DNA of 64,000 bases from Oscillospiraceae bacterium (GTDB lineage Bacteria; Bacillota_A; Clostridia; Oscillospirales; Oscillospiraceae). The stretch spans positions 1-64,000 of the forward strand of contig SVLP01000011.1 of assembly GCA_015067895.1 (NCBI GenBank), read 5' to 3'. A program made the translations under genes and the position numbers. Under the pieces are notes generated by a model. It was not told where the DNA came from. It was given only the letters and a program-made list of their open reading frames with translations, and did not search any database. The stretch's first letter is position 1. Every line of letters starts with the position of its first letter. Shown here piece after piece: positions 57,919-64,000 of this stretch.

Positions 57919-58100
57919 CTTGCCTCCCCTATCAATAGGGGAGGTGGCCCGGTGGATTCGGGCAAGGCCCGGAGCCGCCGGGTCGGAGGGGTTCTGCCCA
58001 CTTTTCAAAGAAAAGTGGGCAAATCCGACTATTTGCCGTGCAAATAGTCGGACTCCCCCCTGGCCTGCGGCCATCCCCCCTCATAAATGCGGGGGGCAAG
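57919..58100 (-). repeat. CTTGCC-family element, inverted, between argB and argD
   Basis: On the minus strand it starts CTTGCCCCCCGCATTTATGA (complement of 58081-58100). Stem 1 is TCCGACTATTTGC / GCAAATAGTCGGA, in which an A-T pair of the other copies is replaced by C-G; stem 2 is GCCCACTTTTC / GAAAAGTGGGC. Confidence 0.9.
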
Positions 58101-58122
58101 AGATTTCTGAAAGGATGATATT

Positions 58123-59286
58123 ATGAGCATCACTTCTATTGACAAGGAATATGTGGCGGGCACCTATGGCCGCTTCCCCGTGGAGCTGGTTTCCGGCAAG
58201 GGAAGCATCCTGACCGCCTCCGACGGCAGGGAGTACATCGACATGGGCTCCGGCATCGGTGTCACCGCCTTTGGCTTCGGCGACGAAATGTGGACGAAGG
58301 CCGTCACCGAGCAGGCCCTGAAGCTCCAGCACGTCTCCAACCTCTACTACACCGAGCCCTGCGCCCGTCTGGCGCAGCTGCTCTGCGAGAAGACCGGCAT
58401 GAAGAAGGTCTTCTTCTCCAACTCCGGCGCGGAGTCCAACGAGTGCGCCATCAAGGTGGCGAGAAAATACTCCGCCGCGAAGAAGGGCGAGGGCTGCTAT
58501 ACCATCCTCACCCTGGTCAGCTCCTTCCATGGCCGCACCCTGACCACCCTGGCCGCCACCGGTCAGGATCACTTCCACAAGGACTTCCTGCCCCTGACTC
58601 CCGGCTTCGCCCATGTCCCCGCCAACGACATCGACGCCCTGACTGAGGCTGTCGAAGCCCTGAACCCCGCGGGCGTCATGCTCGAGTGCGTCCAGGGCGA
58701 GGGCGGCGTGAATCCCCTGACCCCCGAGTTCGTCCGGGCCGCCGCCAAGCTCTGTGCCGACAACGACATCCCCCTGATGATCGACGAGGTGCAGACCGGC
58801 AATGGCCGCACCGGCAAGCTCTACGCCTACCAGCATTTCGGCATCACCCCCGACATCGTCTCCACCGCCAAGGGTCTCGGCGGCGGCCTGCCCATCGGTG
58901 CCACCCTCATGGGCGAGAAGGTGCAGAACGTGCTCCAGCCCGGCGACCACGGCTCCACCTACGGCGGCAACCCCGTCTGCTGCGCCGGTGCCCTGACCGT
59001 CATTGAGCGGATGACCGACGAGTTCCTGTCCTCTGTCCGCCGCAAGTCCGGCTATGTGTTCTCCACCCTCTACGGTGCCCCCGGCATCGAGGGCGTTTCC
59101 GGCCTGGGTCTGATGATTGGCATCAAGACCACCAAGCCCGCCAAAGAGGTCGTGAACAAGTGCCTGGAGCGCGGTGTCCTGTGCCTGACCGCCAAAGACA
59201 AGGTGCGGCTCCTGCCCGCCCTGAACATCCCCATGGACGATCTGAGCCGCGCCATCGATGTCCTGAAGGAAGTCTGCGCGGAGTAA
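58123..59286 (+). CDS. argD: Acetylornithine aminotransferase
   Basis: A 387-residue PLP enzyme of class III making N-acetylornithine from the semialdehyde and glutamate. [20 protein letters not shown] is the cofactor-phosphate region, [44 protein letters not shown] contains the Asp that holds the pyridine and the Schiff-base Lys in [11 protein letters not shown] at 58123 follows AAAGGATG. The gene lies between two CTTGCC-family elements in opposite orientation. Confidence 0.97.
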   Translation: MSITSIDKEYVAGTYGRFPVELVSGKGSILTASDGREYIDMGSGIGVTAFGFGDEMWTKAVTEQALKLQHVSNLYYTEPCARLAQLLCEKTGMKKVFFSNSGAESNECAIKVARKYSAAKKGEGCYTILTLVSSFHGRTLTTLAATGQDHFHKDFLPLTPGFAHVPANDIDALTEAVEALNPAGVMLECVQGEGGVNPLTPEFVRAAAKLCADNDIPLMIDEVQTGNGRTGKLYAYQHFGITPDIVSTAKGLGGGLPIGATLMGEKVQNVLQPGDHGSTYGGNPVCCAGALTVIERMTDEFLSSVRRKSGYVFSTLYGAPGIEGVSGLGLMIGIKTTKPAKEVVNKCLERGVLCLTAKDKVRLLPALNIPMDDLSRAIDVLKEVCAE

Positions 59287-59303
59287 CAAAAAGCATACGC
59301 CCC

Positions 59304-59480
59304 CTTGCCCCCCGCATTTATGAGGGGGGATGGCCGCAGGCCAGGGGGGAGTCCGTATATTTGCGTAGCAAATATACGGAAATGCCCGCTTTTCAGCGAA
59401 AAGCGGGCAGAACCCCTCAGTCACGCCGTCAGGCTTTGGCCTGCCGACCTGACAGCTCCCCTATAAATAGGGGAGCCAAG
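59304..59480 (+). repeat. CTTGCC-family element between argD and argF
   Basis: Stem 1 is TCCGTATATTTGC / GCAAATATACGGA (another compensating pair); stem 2 is GCCCGCTTTTC / GAAAAGCGGGC. The flanks AAAAGCAT and ATGCTTT are inverse. The right end differs from other copies (TATAAATAGGGGAGCCAAG). Confidence 0.88.
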
Positions 59481-59510
59481 AAATGCTTTATCTACAAGGG
59501 AGAAATCACC

Positions 59511-60497
59511 ATGAACCTGAAAAACAAGAGCTTCCTGAAGCTGCTGGATCTGACCCCCGCCGAGATCGCGGGTCTGCTGGATCTGGCCGCTGACTTAAAG
59601 GCCAAGAAGAAGGCCGGCATCCCCCATAAGCTGTGCGAGGGCAAGAACATCGTCCTGCTCTTCGAGAAGGACTCCACCCGCACCCGCTGCGCCTTCGAGG
59701 TGGCGGGCCACGATCTGGGTATGGGCGTGACCTACTTAGGCCCCACCGGCTCCCAGATGGGCAAGAAGGAGTCCATCGCCGACACCGCCCGTGTCCTGGG
59801 CCGGATGTACGACGGCATCGAGTATCGGGGCTACGGTCAGACCATCGTGGAGGATCTGGCCAAATATGCGGGCGTTCCCGTCTGGAACGGCCTGACCAAC
59901 GAGTTCCACCCCACCCAGATTTTGGCGGATTTTCTGACCATCCGGGAGCATTTCGGTGACCTGAAGGGCAAGAAGCTGGTCTACTGCGGCGATGCCCGGT
60001 ACAACATGGGCAACTCCCTGATGGTGGGCTGCGCCAAGATGGGCATGCACTTCGTCGCCTGTGCCCCCGAGGCCTACTTCCCCACCAAGGAGCTGGTCAA
60101 CCAGTGCCAGGCCGTGGCCGCCGAGACCGGCGCGGTGCTGGAGTTCATCACCGATCCCATGGAAGCCACCAAGAACGCCGACGTGATCTACACCGACGTC
60201 TGGGTCTCCATGGGCGAGCCTGACAGCGTCTGGGCCGAGCGCATCGAGGCTCTGAAGCCCTACCAGGTCAACACCGCCATGATGGCAAACGCCGGAGCGC
60301 AGTGCCGCTTCATGCACTGCCTGCCCGCCTTCCACGATCTGAACACCGTCATCGGCAAGCAGATCCACGAGAAGTTCGGCCTGACCGCCATGGAGGTCAC
60401 CGATGAGGTCTTCGAAAGCAGCCAGTCCATCGTCTTCGACGAAGCCGAGAACCGCCTGCACACCATCAAGGCCGTCATGGCCGCGACCCTGGCTTGA
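59511..60497 (+). CDS. argF: Ornithine carbamoyltransferase
   Basis: A 328-residue cytoplasmic enzyme that forms citrulline from ornithine and carbamoyl phosphate. The carbamoyl-phosphate site is [13 protein letters not shown] (STRTR), with the HPTQ motif in [13 protein letters not shown] and the ornithine-binding HCLP in [16 protein letters not shown] supplies the SMG loop. ATG at 59511 follows AAGGGAG by 8 bases. It is the last gene of the cluster and is closed by a strong terminator at 60506-60538. Confidence 0.97.
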   Translation: MNLKNKSFLKLLDLTPAEIAGLLDLAADLKAKKKAGIPHKLCEGKNIVLLFEKDSTRTRCAFEVAGHDLGMGVTYLGPTGSQMGKKESIADTARVLGRMYDGIEYRGYGQTIVEDLAKYAGVPVWNGLTNEFHPTQILADFLTIREHFGDLKGKKLVYCGDARYNMGNSLMVGCAKMGMHFVACAPEAYFPTKELVNQCQAVAAETGAVLEFITDPMEATKNADVIYTDVWVSMGEPDSVWAERIEALKPYQVNTAMMANAGAQCRFMHCLPAFHDLNTVIGKQIHEKFGLTAMEVTDEVFESSQSIVFDEAENRLHTIKAVMAATLA

Positions 60498-60505
60498 GCA
60501 TGATC

Positions 60506-60538
60506 CGGGCCCGCTGCACCGCAGCGGGCCCGATTTTT
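60506..60538 (+). terminator. arg operon terminator
   Basis: CGGGCCCGCTGC / GCAGCGGGCCCG (12-bp perfect stem, ACC loop) followed by ATTTTTG, 8 bp after argF. Confidence 0.93.
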
Positions 60539-60577
60539 GAAAATTTTTGTTTCAAATCCCACCCATGCCCCGTCTTA

Positions 60578-61132
60578 ATGGTCAAGAACAAAAGAGAGAG
60601 GGTGAACCCCCTGCCCACACAGGAGCGTCACGCCGTCCGGGAGGATCAGGCGTATTTTCAGGAATTATACCGGCAATACCGGCGGTTTTTATACTACTGC
60701 GCCGGACAGCTCACCGAGGATCGGGAGCTGCAGGAGGATCTCGTCCAGGATACCCTGGTGCGGCTCCTGCGGTGCATCCCCACGCTGCGGCAGCTGAACG
60801 CTGCCCGGATGGCGGCCTATCTGCATACTGCCGTGAAAAATGTGTACATCGACCACTGCCGCCGCAATGCCCAGACCCTGCCCCTGGAGCAGCAGACCCT
60901 GGAGGCTCTGGGAGCCCGGACGGATCCGAAGGACTACACCGCCAAATGGGATGCCCAGATCCTGCGCACCCGGCTCAGCGACCGGGAGTGGTTTTTGCTG
61001 GAGGCCCGCTACATCGCGGGCGCCTCCGATGAGGAGATCGCCGCCACCCTGGGCTGCACCCCGGACAGCGTCCGGGTGCTGCTGTCCCGGGCCCGCCGCC
61101 GGGCCAAACAGCTCCTGGCGGACAAGCACTGA
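60578..61132 (+). CDS. ECF-type RNA polymerase sigma factor
   Basis: A protein of about 184 residues with sigma region 2 (QAYFQELYRQYRRFLYYCAGQLTEDRELQEDLVQDTLVRLLRCI...AAYLHTAVKNVYIDHCRR) and region 4 (LSDREWFLLEARYIAGASDEEIAATLGCTPDSVRVLLSRARRRAKQLL). The start is not certain: ATG at 60578 has no clear ribosome site, and GTG at 60602 follows GAGAGAGG too closely. The next gene starts 14 bp downstream and encodes a single-pass membrane protein, a common anti-sigma arrangement. Target promoters unknown. Confidence 0.87.
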   Translation: MVKNKRERVNPLPTQERHAVREDQAYFQELYRQYRRFLYYCAGQLTEDRELQEDLVQDTLVRLLRCIPTLRQLNAARMAAYLHTAVKNVYIDHCRRNAQTLPLEQQTLEALGARTDPKDYTAKWDAQILRTRLSDREWFLLEARYIAGASDEEIAATLGCTPDSVRVLLSRARRRAKQLLADKH

Positions 61133-61146
61133 AAGGGGGAACCACG

Positions 61147-61539
61147 TTGGAAAATCGAGAACATCTGATCGAGCAATATGACGACGCGGTCTTCGCTCTG
61201 CTGATGGACGAATACGCGGAGAGCTCCGGCGGGGAGCTGCTGCGGGATTACCAGGCGGCTGTGGACGGCGGCCTTGTCCCCGAGTTCCCGACGGAGCTGG
61301 ATCGCCGGTGCCGGGACATCATACACGAGGAATTCCGCTCCCGCAAGCGCAAAGCACGGCTGCGCAGCATCTGCCGCTGGATCGTGCGGATCGTCTTCGC
61401 CCTGTTCCTGCTGCTGGGACTGATCCTGCGGACGGCCTGGGAGTTCGTCCAGGAACGCCGCCGCACCGCCCATACCGTCCCGGAGGCCCACCGTGTGGAG
61501 TCCCAGGAGGACGAGGGCACCATCTTCCTGACCATGTGA
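61147..61539 (+). CDS. Single-pass membrane protein, possible anti-sigma factor
   Basis: A 130-residue protein. An acidic N-terminal half (HLIEQYDDAVFALLMDEYAESSGGELLRDYQAA) is followed by a basic stretch (RSRKRKARLR), one transmembrane helix (WIVRIVFALFLLLGLILRTAW, about residues 79-99) and a short charged tail. A soluble N-terminal part plus one helix, encoded just after an ECF sigma gene, is the usual form of an anti-sigma factor, but no HxxxCxxC zinc motif is present. The start is TTG at 61147, with AAGGGGGAA upstream. A terminator follows at 61582-61614. Confidence 0.68.
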   Translation: MENREHLIEQYDDAVFALLMDEYAESSGGELLRDYQAAVDGGLVPEFPTELDRRCRDIIHEEFRSRKRKARLRSICRWIVRIVFALFLLLGLILRTAWEFVQERRRTAHTVPEAHRVESQEDEGTIFLTM

Positions 61540-61581
61540 CCCCGCCCCGTCCGATCACCCCTCGCCGGGTGCCGGGGCCAG

Positions 61582-61614
61582 GCCCCGTCTGCAAAAGCAG
61601 GCGGGGCATTTTTT
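61582..61614 (+). terminator. Terminator of the sigma factor operon
   Basis: GCCCCGTCTGC / GCAGGCGGGGC (one G-T wobble, AAAA loop) followed by ATTTTTTG. Between here and 61728 I see nothing besides AT-rich sequence. Confidence 0.9.
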
Positions 61615-61728
61615 GTAGTGTTGCATACTTCTGCGCAACTTAGGTGTTGCTTTTACATAATGATGAAAAAGTGGATAAAAGTGGTAACAAGTTGTGGAAA
61701 ATGGAGATTGATTTGGGAATACTGACAA

Positions 61729-61757
61729 TTTACATTTGGGAGCGATCTGGATATAAT
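61729..61757 (+). promoter_or_regulatory. Promoter of the type III toxin-antitoxin locus
   Basis: TTTACA at 61729-61734, 17-base spacer, TATAAT at 61752-61757. Transcription should begin near 61764, where a small hairpin GCGGA-GAAA-TCCGC starts the RNA. Confidence 0.8.
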
Positions 61758-61763
61758 AATAGT

Positions 61764-61960
61764 GCGGAGAAATCCGCGTATGATTGAGAATTAGGCTCCT
61801 GCCTCCATCCTCGTCATGCCCCTCATTAGACTCGTAGGGCGCGAGTCTTCCGCCGAATAAAGAATGCCCGCTGAGTTGATCTTCCCGTAGAGCGCGGGAA
61901 GGGTAAAATAAAAAATGCTCACCGAGAAGACGGCCTGCGTTCCCAGGCCGTTTTCTTTTT
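61764..61960 (+). ncRNA. Repeat RNA antitoxin, TenpI-like (type III TA)
   Basis: About 200 bases with tandem repeats of 48-51 bases. Repeat 1 starts ATGCCC at 61816, repeat 2 ATGCCC at 61864, and a partial third ATGCTC at 61915. Each full repeat has a hairpin with different stem but the same loop: GACTCG-TAGGGCG-CGAGTC (61829-61847) and CTTCCCG-TAGAGCG-CGGGAAG (61881-61901), followed by an AATAAA-rich linker. The partial repeat runs into a rho-independent terminator, ACGGCCTG / CAGGCCGT (61930-61951) with TTTCTTTTT. A degenerate repeat may precede them (61780-61815). Promoter, RNA repeats, terminator, then toxin gene is the layout of type III systems, where the toxin cuts this RNA into inhibitory units and the terminator sets the RNA to mRNA ratio. 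Confidence 0.78.
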
Positions 61961-61978
61961 GAAACGAGGTGTCGAATT

Positions 61979-62407
61979 TTGCTGAAACTGGTATTTCTGA
62001 CAAAGGCTTTCTATGACCGATATAAGCATTGCCCGGAAATCGAGCAGAAGGAAACCAGACCCTATGCTCGAATTGAAGTAGAGCTGAACGGTGTCACATG
62101 GGCAATTCCACTGCGCTCTCATATCAAACACAGCCACGCGATATGGACGGATAAAGAGAACGGATGCGGAATTGACTTGTCCAAGGCTGTTGTAATCGAG
62201 AAGCCTGAGAAATACATATCCAGCGAACAGCCCTATATTCGGGACAATGAATTTCGAGTTCTGAAGCGGATCGACGAATACCGTGTGGCCAAACGACTGC
62301 AGGGATATATCGACGAATACAAGAAAGCAAAGCAGAATCAGAATGTCTCCCGGAACCGTACACTGGTAAAGTATTCGACGCTGCAATATTTTGAGAAATA
62401 CCTATAA
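61979..62407 (+). CDS. Type III toxin-antitoxin toxin, TenpN/ToxN-AbiQ-like endoribonuclease
   Basis: A 142-residue protein: FLTKAFYDRYKHCPEIEQKETRPYARIEVELNGVTWAIPLRSHIKHSHAIWTD, then CGIDLSKAVVIEKPEKYI and a C-terminal KYSTLQYFEKYL. The RPY...WAIPLRSHIKH core, the LSKAVVI strand and the YSTLQYF tail are those I associate with the TenpN branch of the ToxN/AbiQ endoribonucleases. The start is TTG at 61979, 7 bases after GAGGTG. It lies 19 bp after a terminator that ends a tandem-repeat RNA, which independently supports a type III system. The gene is more AT-rich than its surroundings, consistent with transfer. Expected role: phage abortive infection or plasmid/locus maintenance. Confidence 0.83.
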   Translation: MLKLVFLTKAFYDRYKHCPEIEQKETRPYARIEVELNGVTWAIPLRSHIKHSHAIWTDKENGCGIDLSKAVVIEKPEKYISSEQPYIRDNEFRVLKRIDEYRVAKRLQGYIDEYKKAKQNQNVSRNRTLVKYSTLQYFEKYL

Positions 62408-62414
62408 CAACTGA

Positions 62415-62449
62415 TCCCTCCCGGAGTTCAAAACTCCGGGAGGGATTTT
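62415..62449. terminator. Terminator between the toxin and phosphomutase genes
   Basis: TCCCTCCCGGAGTT / AACTCCGGGAGGGA is a perfect 14-bp stem with a CAA loop followed by TTTTA; it serves both convergent genes. Confidence 0.9.
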
Positions 62450-62452
62450 ACG

Positions 62453-63865
62453 TTATACTTCCAAAAATTCCTTCCACATCCGGATATAGCCCTTCGCCTG
62501 ATCCTGGGAATTGCCCTCGGCGGCGATGCGCAGCAGGGGCTCCGTGCCGGAGAAGCGGCAGATGACCCAGCTGCCGTCGGTGAAAACGACCTTACAGCCG
62601 TCGCCGAAGGTGACTTTCTCCACGCCAATGCCGAAGTCCGGGATCTGGTGCTCCTCGTAGATGCGCCCCTTCAGGCCGGTCTTCCGGGCGGGGTCGAAGG
62701 TCAGGGAGGCCTCCTCGTAGCTCAGCTCCCCGTAGGTGTCCGCGATCTCCCGGTAGAGCTCGGAGACGGTCTTGCCCGTCACCGCCCGCATCTCCACCAG
62801 CAATGCCGCGGCGTAGATGCCGTCCTTGCCGGGGATGTGGCCCTTGACGGCCATGCCGCCGCTGGACTCGCCGCCGATGATGGCGTCCGTCTCCTGCATT
62901 TTCGCGGAGACGTATTTGAAGCCCACGGGCACCTCGTGGCATTTCTGGCCGAAGGACTCGGCCACCCGATCCAGCAGGTGGGTGGTGGAATTGTTGCGGA
63001 CGCAGTCGCCCATCCAGCCCCGGTACTTCAGGAAATAGTAGTACAGCAGCACCACCAGGGTGTTTGCGTGGAGGTAACGGCCATTCTCGTCGATGACGCC
63101 CAGCCGGTCGGCGTCGCCGTCGGTGGCGATGCCGATGTCGCAGTGGTTGTCCGCCGTGTAGCCCGCCAGATACTTCAGGGCGTCGGCATCCGGCGCGGGC
63201 ATCCTGCCGCCAAACAGCGTGTCGTGGTTCTCGTGGATCACATCCACATCGCAGCGGCAGGTCATGAGGATGGTGCGCAAACTGCCGTGGCTGACGCCGT
63301 ACATGGGATCGAAGGCGATGCGCAGCCGGGCCCGCTTGATGGCATCCACGTCGATCATGCTGAGGATGGAGTCGATGTATTCATTGAACGGGAAGCCCTC
63401 GGTGATGATGCCCGCCGCCCTTGCATCCTGGTAGGGGATGCTCTTCACATCCTCGGGACGGAGCTGGGCGATCTCCGCTTCGATTTTTTTCGTCACCGTC
63501 TGATCCGCGTCCCGGCCTCCGGCGGTGAAGATTTTGATGCCGTTGTAGATGGCGGGGTTGTGGCTGGCGGTGATGGCCAGGCCGTAGGGCAGCCCCATGT
63601 CCTTGACGGTGAACATGATGAGCGGCGTGGGGGAGGAGCGGTTGATGACATAGGGCTTGAAGCCGTAGCCCGCCAGCACCTCCGCCGCCCAGAACATGGA
63701 CTCCTTGGACAGGAAGCGCCGGTCATAGCCTAAGCAGATGGCAGAGCCTGCGTGACCCTCCCGCTCCATCAGTTTACATAATCCCGCCGTCAGCAGACGG
63801 ATGTTCTCCTTGGTAAAGCCGTCGGCGATGATGGCCCGCCATCCGCCGGTACCAAATTTTATCAT
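62453..63865 (-). CDS. Phosphoglucomutase/phosphomannomutase family protein
   Basis: A 470-residue alpha-D-phosphohexomutase. All four site motifs are present: the phosphoserine loop AITASHNPAIYNG, the metal loop IATDGDADRLG, the sugar loop GGESSGGMAVKG and the phosphate-binding CRFSGTEPLLRI. The N-terminus MIKFGTGGWRAIIADGFT matches the group with GTxGWR. It interconverts hexose 1- and 6-phosphates; glucose, mannose or glucosamine substrates cannot be told apart here. ATG at 63865 fits the family start; an ATG at 63898 in the same frame also has a good ribosome site (GGGAGGTG) and would add 11 residues. The 100 bases beyond it show no gene. Confidence 0.92.
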   Translation of the reverse strand: MIKFGTGGWRAIIADGFTKENIRLLTAGLCKLMEREGHAGSAICLGYDRRFLSKESMFWAAEVLAGYGFKPYVINRSSPTPLIMFTVKDMGLPYGLAITASHNPAIYNGIKIFTAGGRDADQTVTKKIEAEIAQLRPEDVKSIPYQDARAAGIITEGFPFNEYIDSILSMIDVDAIKRARLRIAFDPMYGVSHGSLRTILMTCRCDVDVIHENHDTLFGGRMPAPDADALKYLAGYTADNHCDIGIATDGDADRLGVIDENGRYLHANTLVVLLYYYFLKYRGWMGDCVRNNSTTHLLDRVAESFGQKCHEVPVGFKYVSAKMQETDAIIGGESSGGMAVKGHIPGKDGIYAAALLVEMRAVTGKTVSELYREIADTYGELSYEEASLTFDPARKTGLKGRIYEEHQIPDFGIGVEKVTFGDGCKVVFTDGSWVICRFSGTEPLLRIAAEGNSQDQAKGYIRMWKEFLEV

Positions 63866-64000
63866 GGTGGTTCCCCCCTCCTTTGTGTTTGCCTCCATTG
63901 TACTTCACCTCCCCCGCCGCCGCAATTTGGAAACCTGTCAAAATTATCCGCATATTTCTGTGGATTTCACCGAATCGTCTTGGCTTTCGGCATATCCATC

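Noticed and set aside
61764..61960. 6S RNA or a cis-regulatory riboswitch upstream of the 142-residue gene
   Set aside because: The sequence is built of tandem repeats with separate hairpins and ends in its own terminator; it lacks the long single stem with a central bubble of 6S RNA, and the downstream gene is toxin-like.

Overview
The window is 64 kb of GC-rich (about 60%) chromosome from a Gram-positive, strictly anaerobic Clostridia member, most likely an Oscillospiraceae gut commensal. The evidence is a Spo0A-type regulator, an Asp23-FakA pair, DUF5685 and DUF6472 proteins, a group B [FeFe] hydrogenase, an SLH-anchored subtilase, strong AGGAGG ribosome binding sites, and dense small intergenic repeats of the kind common in that family. 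The genus cannot be decided from the sequence. No rRNA, tRNA, CRISPR array, complete insertion sequence or prophage was seen.

Layout. 1-2.3 kb: a partial dicarboxylate/amino-acid symporter divergent from an AraC regulator. 2.6-6.3 kb: an esterase divergent from a blaI-blaR1-like pair with recognisable BlaI operators. 6.8-10.5 kb: a minus-strand membrane/lipoprotein operon (DUF4153-type protein, YozG/YoaS-like HTH and DUF2975, two lipoproteins). 10.6-22.3 kb: CPBP protease, type I asparaginase, CBS/DRTGG Mn pyrophosphatase, [FeFe] hydrogenase, an SPL-like radical SAM and MBL operon under a LexA-like box, a TIM-barrel epimerase, a Gfo/Idh/MocA oxidoreductase and a serine-less alpha/beta hydrolase. 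22.3-24.2 kb: a lower-GC two-gene island matching the Septu anti-phage system (ptuA ATPase, ptuB HNH nuclease). 24.3-31.7 kb: an ArsR-type regulator divergent from a 2042-residue subtilase with SLH domains. 32-40.4 kb: FliB-like protein, gpmI, asp23-fakA, YihY, DUF5685-DnaJ, and a RelBE toxin-antitoxin pair. 40.4-51.4 kb: EF-G paralogue, a P-type-ATPase-like protein without catalytic motifs, RlmB, MscS, a Spo0A-like regulator, and a housekeeping operon ending in 5-formyl-THF cyclo-ligase. 51.8-60.5 kb: the arginine operon argG-H-C-J-B-D-F behind a promoter with two ARG-like boxes. 60.5-62.4 kb: an ECF sigma pair and then a probable type III toxin-antitoxin system (repeat RNA antitoxin, terminator, TenpN-like toxin). 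62.4-63.9 kb: a phosphoglucomutase/phosphomannomutase.

How the genes work together. The arg genes cover the acetyl-cycle route from glutamate to argininosuccinate cleavage; ornithine release is by the ArgJ acetyl-transfer cycle. Carbamoyl-phosphate synthase is not in the window. Three defence or addiction modules (Septu, RelBE, TenpIN) lie within 40 kb.

The most unusual structural feature is the number of small palindromic elements in the intergenic gaps, in at least five families. In one family the hairpin stems carry compensatory base changes between copies, and two copies sit between near-identical terminator hairpins. Four of the six gaps in the arg operon carry such an element. The strongest candidates for follow-up are the TenpIN-like locus, the ptuAB island, the covarying repeat family, the inactive P-type ATPase relative and the LexA-like control of the SPL-like gene.
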